Shown here: positions 1 to 8,832 of the stretch, one piece after another | How the letters are laid out: every line of letters begins with the position of its first letter | Numbering within the stretch: the stretch's first letter is position 1 | Assembly: GCA_963580285.1 (NCBI GenBank) | Contig: OY757016.1 | Coordinates: forward strand, 44,717,124 to 44,781,123 | Length of the DNA stretch: 64,000 nucleotides | From: Lucinisca nassula | Lineage: Eukaryota; Mollusca; Bivalvia; Lucinida; Lucinidae | Reading direction: 5' to 3' | Translations under genes and position numbers: made by a program | Notes under the pieces: model-generated | Told to the model about the DNA's origin: nothing | Databases searched by the model: none | The model's input: the letters and a program-made list of their open reading frames with translations, nothing else

Positions 1-232
1 TGCTTCAAAATTTGTGGGACTTTTACCCGACATTGAAATGAAATGACATCTAAAGCCCCTGCCACCCGATGAAACCAACAGGATGAATATGCATGGCCGG
101 CCTGATTCGCACCACCTTTCCTGTGCAGGTTTAGAAGCTCTTAGCAGTTTATCGGTACCAATTTGCGATCAGCTCTGCGTGGAAACATCATGCAGCCTAA
201 TCTAATTCTTCAAGCCCCTATGGGCGGGGGTC
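1..232 (-). mobile_element. SINE-B copy, truncated by the window edge
   Basis: Copy of a ~304-bp interspersed repeat whose full form is at 60863-61166. I take the AAAC-rich end as the 3' end, so this copy lies on the minus strand. It ends near the conserved GGCGGGGG block. The 3' part runs off the window. No coding potential is seen. Confidence 0.7.
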
Positions 233-437
233 GACACCTATGTGGTAAAACGCTTCTTTAAAATCGTTGGACATGACGTTTGCTTATGAGATTTAATTCC
301 AGAATGGCATATTTTCCATATTTTTGCTTCAAAACAGATTGTGTGTGTTTGCTAGGAGAGCCCAATGGGGCCATTCTAAATGTTACCCGATGTTTATGTT
401 TTGAGCAAGAATAAGGGCAATAATGTGCATCACTATG
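233..437. other. Unassigned stretch
   Basis: About 200 bp between SINE-B and RetroF copies. No convincing ORF, tRNA or repeat match was seen within the window. Confidence 0.4.
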
Positions 438-845
438 AAAAGTAGAAGTAAAACAAAGATCAGGAATCGATACAATTAACTTACTCCACCCACCAAAGAC
501 ACCAAAGGGAAAGAAACACAAACATTAAGCGACAAGACCATAATTGAAACCTAAACAAAGGAAAGCCATAAGGACGGTTACTTTCCCACAAAATGGCCAT
601 ATGGCCATCCAAAATAAAACGACACAAGTGATACACACAGTAAGTAACAAACAACAACATATATAAACCGCCACAGAAGAACCGCCTTGGAACGGTCAGT
701 GGAAAGATTTCCACTGGGGGGCTTAAATCGATTTTACGTGGCCACAATCCTCGCCCTTACTTCCGTCGCGATTTAGACAAATAATTTGTTCAGTCCGCAT
801 GAAGGCCTCCTATCTCATCAGTGCAACATCTCCGTGAACACAAAA
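438..845 (-). mobile_element. RetroF copy 1, 5'-truncated retroelement
   Basis: One of at least seven copies of a repeat I call RetroF. All copies that retain the 3' end share it (GTTTTACTTCTACT), but they stop at different points on the other side, which is the mark of 5' truncation during target-primed reverse transcription. This copy is on the minus strand and its 5' edge lies just past the block reading GTGTTCACGGAGATG. A hydrophobic frame of about 88 codons runs through it (747 to 481), but it has no upstream ATG and I do not call it a gene. Confidence 0.7.
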
Positions 846-1113
846 CCCCACTTTTCTCTGCATAAAGAAGCGTTTTTAAGGGTCTTGATCTGTCAGACTT
901 GCTAACATGATTCTTATTCTGAATAACTACAGAAATTCGACCACGATGCCCTGAATCCGATCCTGCCTAAATCTCAGGTTGTTTCTGAGTTTTAATAGAT
1001 GGAAAGACAATCTGATGTAAAAAAAAAAAAAAAAAAAAAAAAACATTATCATTCGAAAGATATAGCTATAAATACCATACAAAGGTAAAATAAGGGTCCG
1101 ATCCGGTGATTAC
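846..1113. other. Unassigned stretch with poly(A)
   Basis: Low-complexity DNA with a run of 25 A at 1019-1043. The segment GTCCGATCCGGTGATTA near 1096-1112 recurs near 62870-62885. No gene is seen. Confidence 0.4.
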
Positions 1114-1163
1114 GCAAGTGCACTAACCACTGAGCGTGATAGCTCAGTGGTTAGTGCACTTGC
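1114..1163. repeat. Perfect 22-bp inverted repeat in a SINE head
   Basis: Positions 1114-1135 and 1142-1163 are perfect reverse complements separated by 6 bp. The right arm is the A-box part of a tRNA-derived SINE (GCTCAGTGGTTAGTGC). The left arm is an inverted copy of the same segment, so the SINE head has been duplicated head to head. Confidence 0.9.
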
Positions 1164-1189
1164 CTCTGATGCTAGAGGTCCCGGGTTCG
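1131..1189 (+). mobile_element. SINE-A copy 1, 5' part (tRNA-like head)
   Basis: The sequence has a pol III A box (TAGCTCAGTGGTTAG) and the start of a B box (GGTTCG), as in tRNA genes. The uninterrupted reference copy is at 63180-63437. This copy stops inside the B box, and the rest is found at 7540-7755 after the 6.35-kb insertion. The anticodon loop reads CTCTGAT, which would correspond to a tRNA-Gln-like source, but this is weak. Confidence 0.85.
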
Positions 1190-1196
1190 GGTACAA

Positions 1197-1256
1197 GACA
1201 ATTCATCGACAAGACAATTCATCGACACGGTTTTTGGAGACAATTCGTCGACACAA
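1197..1256 (+). repeat. Left terminal inverted repeat of the 6.35-kb insertion
   Basis: It begins GACAATTCATCGACAAGAC and contains three near-copies of the GACAATTCATCGACA motif. Its partner is 7473-7532. Confidence 0.85.
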
Positions 1257-1322
1257 ATGAAGACAACTCATCGACACATTTTGAAGACTAGAATTGCGCA
1301 GTCGATGGAACGCCATCGCATA

Positions 1323-2187
1323 TCCCCACGCTTTTTTAAAGATACGCCACTATATAAGTTTTCAATTGCAACTCCCACCCAATCTTAAGATCAAAATTCC
1401 GAAAATGTCATGCACTCCTCAGACCAAAGACCTATCAGTTCCCAAAGTTTCATGTTTCTATCTGAAACGGCGTAGGAGGAGTTATCCGGTAATCGTTTAA
1501 AAAGGGGGTTATGGGTGTGTAAATCCAAGTTTTTGACCTCTGGTGACCTCAAACCTGACCCAAGGGGTCAAATTTTGATTGTTATGTATTCTACTCATTA
1601 TGCCGTTCGATTTGATATGTCACACGACCAAGTCCTGAAAAGTTTGATTTTTTACCCCCCGGGCACCCCACCCCCTGGCCTGGCCCCTAGGGGTAGGATC
1701 AAAATTCCGAAAGTGTCATGCACTCCTCAGACCAAAGACCTATAAGTTACCAAAGTTTCATGTTTCTATCTGAAACGGCGTAGGAGGAGTTATCCGGTAA
1801 TCGTTAAAAAGGGGGTTATGGGGTGCAAATCCAAGTTTTTGACCTCTGGTGACCACAAACCTGACCCTAGGGGTCAAATTTTGATTGTTATGTATTCTAC
1901 TCATTATGCCGTTCGATTTGATATGTCACACGACCAGGTTCTGAAAAGTTTGATTTTTTACCCTCGGGGCACCCCACCCCCTGGCCTGGCCCCTAGGGGT
2001 AGGATCAAAATTCCGAAAGTGTCATGCACTCCTCAGACCAAAGACCTATCAGTTCCCAAAGTTTTAAGTTTCTAGCTGTAAAAGTGTGGGAGGAGTAGTC
2101 CGGTAAGACGGACGGACGGACGTACGGACGTACGGACGACGGAGACAATTACAATATCCCCACTTTTTCTTCGAAAAGCGTGGGGAT
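1323..2187. mobile_element. MITE-like element with TA target site
   Basis: The ends are inverted repeats (TCCCCACGCTTTT on the left, AAAAGCGTGGGGA on the right), each next to TA. This fits a Tc1/mariner-type TA target duplication. The interior holds about 2.3 tandem units of 306-308 bp (phase markers at 1420, 1728 and 2034) followed by an (ACGG)n tract at about 2107-2140. Short frames inside repeat with the unit and are not genes. No transposase is encoded, so it would be non-autonomous. Confidence 0.65.
1381..2100. repeat. Tandem repeat, ~307-bp unit x ~2.3
   Basis: Segments such as GTCATGCACTCCTCAGACC recur with periods of 308 and 306 bp. The repeat is internal to the TA-flanked element. 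Confidence 0.85.
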
Positions 2188-2189
2188 AA

Positions 2190-2327
2190 CAATTCATCGA
2201 CACATTATTATGTTGAAATTATACACAAGTTGATAAAATGAAGACACTGTTTTAAAAATAAAATTATCTTTTATCACGTTTATGATCAAAATAACGAATT
2301 TAGAAACATTTAATTCAATATTTTGGA
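2190..2327 (+). repeat. Left arm of inner foldback
   Basis: This arm pairs with 3100-3240 as an imperfect inverted repeat of about 135 bp. It starts with the same AATTCATCGACAC motif found in the outer terminal repeats. The 1259-1288 segment also pairs, with 3236-3270, so the arm was probably continuous before the TA element inserted. Confidence 0.8.
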
Positions 2328-2568
2328 TTGTTTACCCTTTTAACCACATAAAAGAAAATGTATACGGAACTTGGTCAAATATTATTCAAAACTTTCATAA
2401 TCAAAATAAAAAATATGGAAAGTGAAGCTGGATTGTGAGTTACATGTATGTTTGTATTTTTTCCCCTAAATTTTCAGCATTAAATAAGATTCTGCTCAAA
2501 TCAAAACGATTCTAACGATTACGCCTAACGTTTATTGGCAGAAATATGACACGTAAACATAATCCCAC

Positions 2569-2797
2569 TTAACCCATTTAGTACTATATACCCCAAAACG
2601 GGTACCCTGGCAAACAGTGAAGGCTCAGCTCAGACGCCGCAGAACGCGGCGTCTGATCAGGGCCTACACTGTTTGCAAAAGTTCAGCTATTTTCCAAAAC
2701 AAATTTAGTTGAAAACACAACCTGACAACCCTACATTTTTAAATGGACTCATGCTATATATAAGGAGGAGGATTCCATTTGGTACAGTAAGGGTTAA
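2569..2797. mobile_element. Hairpin MITE flanked by TTAA
   Basis: TTAA stands at both ends (2569-2572 and 2794-2797). The termini are imperfect inverted repeats (TTAACCCATTTAGTAC and GTACAGTAAGGGTTAA). The centre has a strong hairpin, TCAGACGCCGC and GCGGCGTCTGA around a 5-nt loop, framed by GCAAACAGTG and CACTGTTTGC. I recognise this architecture from a repeat common in bivalve genomes. TTAA targets point to piggyBac-type or Kolobok-type mobilisation. Confidence 0.65.
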
Positions 2798-3099
2798 ACT
2801 GAACTTTTACCCCTAAAGTGGGATTAATCAAGGTCCATCGCATTATCTAGATGATAATTCACCGACACGATTTATATCTCATGATCAGAATTAGGTATCT
2901 AAATGCGAATTGTACAAATCGTCCGGCTAAATTATCCTTCAACTCCAGTGGTCGTACTATCAATACTGCCACTACATAGCAATCAGCATCCTAAAAGCTA
3001 CATGCTATCCTCAATTACTTTGAGACAGCTCCCCGACAGTCACTTTTTGCGACATCAAATCAGACGAGGAAACTATTGCGGTTAAAATGGTCAATAAGC

Positions 3100-3275
3100 C
3101 AAAATATTGAATTAAATTTTTCTAAATTCGTAATTTTGATCATAAACGTGATAATAGATAATTTTATTTTCAAAACATTGTCTTCGTTTTATCAGCTTGT
3201 GTATAATTTCAACATAATAATGTGTCGATGAATTGTCTTCAAAAAGGGTCGATGAGTTGTCTTCAAGTGCGAGTT
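3100..3275 (-). repeat. Right arm of inner foldback
   Basis: Reverse complement of 2190-2327 plus 1259-1288. It contains two copies of the GTCGATGA(A/G)TTGTCTTC motif. Confidence 0.8.
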
Positions 3276-3382
3276 TTTTTAATTTTTCTGACTCGTTCTT
3301 CAGCGAACCTAAATAACTGGAAGAAAGAAATAAATTTGAACCTCTGTCAAAGGAGAAAGGAGTTAAATCTCCGACTACTGAC

Positions 3383-4108
3383 ATGAGAAAGCCGAATTTT
3401 GTAAAAGGTTTGAAACTTTGCAGTATTAACATTAACGGTTTAAGAGAAAAGATACTTGAACTTTTAGCTTTCCTTGATACTCACCAACCACATAGTGTGG
3501 CTATTCAGGAAACAAAGATTGACAGTTCAATTATGACTCCGGAGCTTTTCCCTGAAACTTGCGAATACAGTGCCTACAGAAAAGATAGAAACACTCAAGG
3601 CGGCGGGGTGATGTTGCTCGTTCACAGTGATATCTCTCATATGCCATTCATGGAACTGGAAAATAATTCAGAATCTGTTTGGGTTAAGGTTTTTGCAAAC
3701 AAAACTTCCCACTTTATTGCAAGTTGGTATCGACAACCAAACGACACTGTCGAAAACTTCCAGCTATTTAAAGATCAGCTTGATCGCATTAAGTCTCAGA
3801 ATAAGGGTAAAAAACTTCCTGCAGTACATGTCCTAGGTGACTTCAACTTCAGAGAGATTGTTTGGCCAGATAGGCTCAGCAAATAAGGCACGATGCTGAG
3901 TCCGTCAGAGGGACAGGTGTTGGTTGACGTCATGAATGACCATGGCTTGGAACAGGTTGTTGACTTCCCTACTCGAGATAGAAACACTTTGGATTTGATT
4001 TTTACAACTTTGCCAGGACAGTTTGGGGATATTCAATCCCCGCACAAACTAAGTGATCATGATATTGTCTCTGGATTTTTGAAAATCTTCATACCACCTT
4101 TTATCACG
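3383..4108 (+). pseudogene. LINE endonuclease (AP-endonuclease-like) domain, one stop
   Basis: The N-terminal domain of LINE ORF2 nicks target DNA for target-primed reverse transcription. In the translation I see the family motifs in order: SININGL, IQETK, a YRKDR...GGGV segment, VWVKV, LGDFNF, TLDLIF and SDHDIV. These cover the metal-binding Asn and Glu, the GDFN core and the C-terminal SDH. One TAA at 3884-3886 interrupts an otherwise open frame, because the reading frame from 3383 continues unchanged at 3893. The coding continuity is lost at about 4109, where foreign DNA begins. Confidence 0.85.
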
Positions 4109-4345
4109 GACTCTCAGACCATCGGGGAGTTCAGAGCCGGCCTACAGTCAGGGTCGACTCGTTAACTAGGGGGAGACGTCTGGATTTTATGCTTTTAACC
4201 AACACACCTGCTTTTATCTGTTTTTAACCTGGAAAGAAGAGGCTGTCTCCTTTCCCTACGCTGGTCAACAGTACATTCCAGTAGTGAATCCTGACCAATT
4301 TCCGGAAGAAGAAGAAGAAGAAGAAGAAGAAGAAGAAGAAAGAAA
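4109..4345. mobile_element. Insertion in LINE with (GAA)n tail
   Basis: About 235 bp separate the LINE endonuclease end from the linker that starts KKPHRKVYLYQKGDYE. The insert ends in a GAA run (4304-4341), which could be the 3' tail of a short retroelement. No family was recognised. Confidence 0.5.
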
Positions 4346-4481
4346 CCTCATAGAAAGGTGTACTTATATCAAAAGGGTGACTATGAAACTATGAGGAAGG
4401 ATGTCCTAAAATTCGCAAGAGAGAAATACTTTAATGGTCATTCAGAAGCTCGGTCTGTCCAGGAGAACTTTGATTTGATAA
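4346..4481 (+). pseudogene. LINE linker region, part 1
   Basis: The plus-strand translation reads HRKVYLYQKGDYETMRKDV and ends at ENFDLI. It is the basic region between endonuclease and reverse transcriptase in this LINE type. It continues at 4915 after a RetroF insertion. Confidence 0.7.
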
Positions 4482-4484
4482 AGT

Positions 4485-4914
4485 AGAAGTAAAACAAAGA
4501 TCAGGAATCGATACAATTAACTTACTCCACCCATCAAAGACACCAAAGGGAAAGAAACACAAACATTAAGCGACCAGACCATAATGGGAACCTAAACAAG
4601 GGAAGGCCATAAGGACAGTTACTTTCCCACAAAATGGCCATCCAAAATAAAAAAAGACACGAGTGATACATACAGTAAGTAACAAACAACATCATAAATA
4701 AACCGCCACAGAAGAACCGCCTTGGAACGTTCAGTGGAATGATTTCCATTGGATGGCTTAAATCGATTTTACGTGGCCACAATCCTCGCCTTTACTTCCG
4801 TCGCGATTTAGACAAATAATTTGTTCAGTCCCCATGAAGGCCTCCTAACTCATCAGTGCAACATCTCCGTGAACACAAAAAATCAAAGAACCACAGAGGT
4901 GAGACAACGGTGAG
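4485..4914 (-). mobile_element. RetroF copy 2 inserted in the LINE
   Basis: Minus-strand copy with a probable 4-bp target duplication AAGT (4481-4484 and 4915-4918). The LINE reading frame resumes across it. Its 5' edge includes the block CTCACCTCTGTGGTTCTTTG that is missing from copy 1. Confidence 0.75.
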
Positions 4915-5272
4915 AAGTCTTTCATTCAAGCTTCGTCCGAAAATCATATCCCCTCCAAAACTAGCAGGTCTGTATCTTCAATTCCTTGGATCACATCAGA
5001 AATAAGAAGAAAAATTCGGAGGAGAAATAAGATTCATGCTAAGGCAAAAAAGTTGGGAAGTGGTAAACTCAGAGCAAAATTTGAAAACTTGAGACGAGAA
5101 ATTAAAAATGACATCAAAAATCAGCATGATCAGTATGTAAATAACTTGGTAGGTGATGTAAAGGCAAATTCCAGAGACTTCTACAGATATATCAATAGCC
5201 AGAAGAAAGATAGGCAAGGTATCCCTTCCCTTAATAAAAGAGGAGGGAACCGGGTCGCTGAATCGGACTCTG
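4915..5272 (+). pseudogene. LINE linker region, part 2
   Basis: Reads SSIPWITSEIRRKIRRRNKI, a conserved pre-RT segment of CR1/L2-type ORF2, and goes on through a lysine-rich stretch to VAESDS at the edge of the next insertion. It is the direct continuation of the 4346-4481 segment. Confidence 0.75.
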
Positions 5273-5778
5273 GTCGGGCTCATCGGAGTCTAACTGTTGG
5301 TTTTCTTTTGCTCCAGCATTTCAGTGGTTTCTTGCTGTCGAGTCCTCACCGTTGTCTCACCTCTGTGGTTCTTTGATTTTTGTGTTCACGGAGATGTTGC
5401 ACTGATGAGTTAGGAGGCCTTCATGCGGACTGAACAAATTATTTGTCTAAATCGCGACGGAAGTAAGGGCGAGGATTGTGGCCACGTAAAATCGATTTAA
5501 GCCCCCCAGTGGAAATCTTCCAATGACCGTTCCAAGGCGGCTCTTCTGTGGCGATTTATTTATGTTGTTGTTTGTTACTTACTGTGTGTATCACTTGTGT
5601 CTTTTGGTTTTGGATGGCCATATGGCCATTTTGTGGGAAAGTAACTGTCCTTATGGCCTTCCTTTGTTTAGGTTTCCATTATGGTCTGGTCGCTTAATGT
5701 TTGTATTTCTTTCCCTTTGGTGTCTTTTATGGGTGGAGTAAGTTAATTGTATCAATTCCTGATCTTTGTTTTACTTCT
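5273..5778 (+). mobile_element. RetroF copy 3, longest copy
   Basis: This plus-strand copy of 506 bp reaches furthest 5' (starting GTCGGGCTCATCGG). ACTCTG is present on both sides (5267-5272 and 5779-5784), a likely 6-bp target duplication, although part of the right copy could belong to the element end. With copy 2 it forms an inverted pair around LINE linker part 2. Confidence 0.75.
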
Positions 5779-5784
5779 ACTCTG

Positions 5785-7398
5785 AAAGGGCTGAGGAATT
5801 GGTTGGTCAATTCAATGATGCATTTAATAAACTGAGTTCAACGAGGTTCCATTGACTGGAAGATCGGCCCCTTTCATGGAAAACATTGTTGTGTCCTCGG
5901 CGGGAGTGATCAAGTTACTTAAAGGCTTGAACCCTTCTAAAGCTTTAGGGCCTGATGAGCTTCATCCTAGAGTCCTGAAGGAACTAGCAAACGAGTAAGG
6001 TCCACTTTTTGCTCATCTTTTCCAACAATCTCTTGATACGGGTGAAATTCCCAAAGAATGGCTCCTAGCGAACATCTGTCCACTTTTCAAAAAAGGGGAC
6101 AGGGCTCTTGCTCGTAATTATCGCCCGGTGTCACTGACCTGTGTTCTTTGTAAATTGCTTGAACACATAGTCTGCTCAAACATCATGGCCCACTTGGATG
6201 AACATAAAGTTTTGTAAGACAGACAACATGCATTTAGGAAAAGGCATAGTTGCGAAACTCAGTTGAGCACGGTTATTAATGATTGGGCAAAAATTCTGGA
6301 CAAAGGTGGGCAGGTGGACACATTTATTCTGGACTTCGAGAAGGCTTTTGACACTCCTCCTCATGAACTACTTCAATCCAAATTATTTGGTTATGGAATT
6401 GGAGGGAAGACTCTTAAATGGATAGATTCCTTTCTTTGCTACAGAAAACAGCGGGTTGTTGTTAATGGTGAATCTTCAGTATGGGCGCCAGTTTTGTCTG
6501 GAGTCCCACAAGGGACTGTCCTTGGTCCTCTATTATTCTCCCTGTACATCAATGATATTTCCACTGACATTGACTCAGAAATAAGACTTTTCGCAGATGA
6601 CTGTGTTTGTTACCGGGAAATTAGAGATACAGATGACTCACTGAAACTTCAGACTGACATAGATAGATTAGGATGTTGGGATGTTAGGATGTTGGGCCCG
6701 AAAATGGGGCATGAGATTTCAGCCAGTTAAATGCAGGTAACAAGGAAGAGATCTAATAAAGTTGAGGCTTCTTACACTTTAGAGGGAACGGTCCTCGAAA
6801 ATGTGAATTCCATTAAATACCTTGGTGTGGCAATCACTCACGATTTGAGATGGAATACACACATTAGCAATATGTGTACAAAGGCGAATAGAACACTTGG
6901 ATTCCTGAGGCGAAATCTTCATCAGTGTCCTCAGGATGTGAAAGAGACAGCATACAGGGGACTTGTTCGCCCAATCTTGGAATATGTAGTTGCATCTGGG
7001 ACCCAAGCGGAGTGGTCCTAAATGAACAAATGAGCTGCTAGATTTGTAACTGGAAATTACTGCTTTGAAACTGGGAGCATGACTGGAATTCTAGGAAAAT
7101 TAAGATGGGAGTCTCTCAAGAAAAGGAGAAGAGACAGTAGGCTCATCCTTTTATACAAAGGTCTAAAGGGTGCTGCCAGCATCCAACAGATGACCTTGTT
7201 CCCCCGGCTAGGCACTGTAGAAAGCATCATTCAATGACGTTTCAGACCCTTACTGCAAGAACGGATATTTATAAAGAATCGTTCTTCCCCCGAACCATTA
7301 GAGATTGGAATGCCCTTCCCGATTCTATTATTTCGACGGCTGAAGGTGCTGAGGATTGTGTAGCTAAGTTTACATCTTTGGTTAGAGCTAGGGACTAA
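5785..7398 (+). pseudogene. LINE reverse transcriptase and C-terminal domain, decayed
   Basis: The RT copies element RNA at the nicked target. Visible motifs in order: KGLNPSKALGPDELHPRVLK (RT motif 0/1 region), IPKEW, PLFKKGDR, NYRPVSLT, FILDFEKAFD (motif A with the catalytic Asp), SGVPQGTVLGPLLF (motif B), LFADDCV (motif C, FADD at about 6590-6601) and IKYLGVAI. The C-terminal part carries TIRDWNALPDS and SLVRARD before the stop. Breaks: stops after KELANE (about 5996) and after EHKVL (about 6217), a short duplication and frameshift near 6670-6735, and further shifts near 7019 and 7190. The active-site residues remain, but the gene cannot give a full protein. Confidence 0.9.
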
Positions 7399-7472
7399 CT
7401 TCCCATATCACAGTTCCTGGTATATGAATGCCATTTGACGTGTCACCAGTAACAATTCTGATTCTGATTCAA
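7399..7472 (+). other. LINE 3' end with (ATTCTG)n tail
   Basis: Short 3' UTR containing GACGTGTCACCAGTAAC, then ATTCTGATTCTGATTC. The same 3' end is found in inverse orientation at 31468-31515. Confidence 0.8.
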
Positions 7473-7532
7473 TTGTGTCGATGAATTGTCTCCAAAAACC
7501 GTGTCGATGAATTGTCTTGTCGATGAATTGTC
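7473..7532 (-). repeat. Right terminal inverted repeat of the 6.35-kb insertion
   Basis: Reverse complement of 1197-1256 with one mismatch in 60 bp. Confidence 0.85.
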
Positions 7533-7539
7533 TCGATTC

Positions 7540-7755
7540 CCCGGGTTCGATCCCCGGCAGCGGCGAATAAAAATTTCGGTGTCCGAACACGCTCCATTGA
7601 CATCATTTGCAGAGATGAATGTCATAAAGTGCACCGTCCTTCGGACCGGGACGTTAACTGGAGGCCCCCTGTGCAGGGAGAACCATCCCCTGTGCAGGTT
7701 AAAGATCCCTATCGTAATTACATGATTACTGTGTAGGCTTTCATCCTGCAAACCT
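7540..7755 (+). mobile_element. SINE-A copy 1, 3' part
   Basis: Begins with the duplicated CCCGGGTTCG, finishes the B box (GGTTCGATCCC), then runs through the SINE body (TTTCGGTGTCCGAACACGC, GGACGTTAACTGGAGGCCCC) to a 3' end matching 63437. Together with 1131-1189 it reconstitutes one SINE. Confidence 0.85.
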
Positions 7756-8205
7756 GGAGTGTCTTCCCTCCTCTGTGGTGAATGCCAAGTCCGCAGAAGA
7801 GTTCAAAGCCCGCACAGTGTAAGATTGGGACTCAGAGGTATGCGTTTTAGGAGCTAAAATCAAGACAGCAGGCACAGACCGCATGCACAGACCGGACAAA
7901 TTAACTAAAACCCGGTACCACATACAATAAACATGTAATCTTTAATTACTTCCCTTGAATTATAAATTACCCGTATTTTGACTATAGTTATTACAATAAA
8001 GGACTGTATTTCGAGCATTTATTGATACTTTTTCCTCTTTCATTTGTGTTTAGATGTAAAATCTTTTGTATATACAACAAAATAATTAAGCACTTGTCTT
8101 CGTGAGTATGAGTGAGATCTATGCACGGACCGACGTTAAATAATGCAAGGTGCGGTGCTAAATCACGGAACAGAAAGTAAAATAGCCAGACCTCGCCCAT
8201 CTTCT
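7756..8205. other. Unassigned stretch
   Basis: No gene seen. The segment at 7850-7890 (AATCAAGACAGCAGGCACAG) is related, in inverse orientation, to DNA near 62610-62650. Confidence 0.4.
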
Positions 8206-8495
8206 ATTTGTTTGTTTCATTTGATTTTTAACGTCCCCGTCAGCACTTTATAGGCCATTTTGGAGACGTTGCTTCCAGTTTTGTGGGACTTTTACCCGAC
8301 AATGAGATGAAATGACATCTAAAGCCTTGTCGCCCAATAAAACCAATAGGGTTTATAAGCATGGACGATCCAACTCGCACCGCTTTGCTTGTGCAGGCTT
8401 AGATCCTCTAAGCGGTTTACCAGTACTCGTGTGCGGCCGGATTCAGCTCTGCGTGGAAGCATCATGCAGCCCATTTCGGTGCCTGGAGAAAAAAA
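8206..8495 (-). mobile_element. SINE-B copy
   Basis: Nearly complete. It begins TGTTTGTTTCATTTGATTT, the reverse complement of the AAAC-rich tail, and ends before the GGCGGGGG block. Confidence 0.75.
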
Positions 8496-8504
8496 ATGGT
8501 CTGC

Positions 8505-8575
8505 GTGGTGCTTCCACGTAGTGCTGTAACCCACCGCACACGAGTACTTGTGAACCGCTTAGAAGGTCTAGATCT
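8505..8575 (+). mobile_element. SINE-B fragment
   Basis: A short piece related to the central SINE-B block (GCACACGAGTAC, AACCGCTTAGA), opposite to the preceding copy. Confidence 0.6.
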
Positions 8576-8607
8576 AATACATTCTATAAATAAGCAAGGA
8601 CTGGGCG

Positions 8608-8692
8608 TGCATGTTTTCTGGGCCAGACTAGATATATAATTTCCGCCAAATAGGCCTCATCAGTGACCCTCAAATATTTTCTAAGCCTGCCG
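8608..8692 (-). repeat. Fragment of 260-bp repeat R1
   Basis: Contains TGTTTTCTGGGCCAGACTAG and GGCCTCATCAGTGACCCTC, diagnostic of the R1 unit seen at 26620-27397. Confidence 0.7.
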
Positions 8693-8832
8693 AGAAGGAG
8701 TGGTGCTAATTGGACCGTTCATTCATATAAAGCGTATTGATTTCATTGGGCGGCAGGATTTGAGATGCCATTTCATCTCAATATCCAGGCTAAGTTTATA
8801 AAAATTGGAAGCAGCGTCACAAAATGACCTAA
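8693..8832 (+). mobile_element. SINE-B fragment, 3' half
   Basis: Contains GATTTCATTGGGCGGCAGG and AAAATGACCT in SINE-B order. More diverged than the other copies. Confidence 0.6.

Larger units (their letters stand above)
3320..7470 (+). mobile_element. Decayed non-LTR retrotransposon (LINE, CR1/L2-like)
   Basis: The remnants of one LINE ORF2 read in order on the plus strand: apurinic endonuclease (from 3383), a basic linker (4346-4481 and 4915-5272), reverse transcriptase (5785-6700) and a C-terminal region ending at a stop at 7396-7398. The 3' UTR ends in (ATTCTG)n, as in many CR1/L2-type LINEs without poly(A). The element is broken by an insertion at about 4109-4345 and by two RetroF copies (4485-4914 and 5273-5778) in opposite orientation. 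It has several stops and frameshifts and is dead. No ORF1 was recognised upstream. Confidence 0.85.
1190..7539. mobile_element. 6.35-kb insertion with 60-bp terminal inverted repeats
   Basis: The insertion interrupts SINE-A. The left terminal repeat (1197-1256) and the right one (7473-7532) are reverse complements with one mismatch in 60. Each contains the submotif GACAATTCATCGACA repeated. The SINE segment CCCGGGTTCG stands on both sides (1180-1189 and 7540-7549), which fits a 10-bp target duplication. Seven bases lie between each duplication and each terminal repeat. Long terminal repeats built of submotifs suggest a Foldback-like or Mutator-like (MULE) element, since those make target duplications of 8-11 bp. 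No transposase of its own was found inside. The interior is nested foreign elements. Confidence 0.75.

Noticed and set aside
481..747. Hydrophobic frame of about 88 codons conserved in RetroF copies (also 4534-4782, 5523-5741, 33173-33412, 53128-53382)
   Set aside because: It starts at TTG after an in-frame stop and only one copy gains an ATG by mutation. Copies carry frameshifts (for example at 33190-33412). Conservation follows from recent common origin of the copies. A low dN/dS over many copies would be needed to revive it.
1131..1189. Functional tRNA gene
   Set aside because: It has A and B boxes but lacks acceptor-stem pairing, and it continues into a SINE body in the intact copies.
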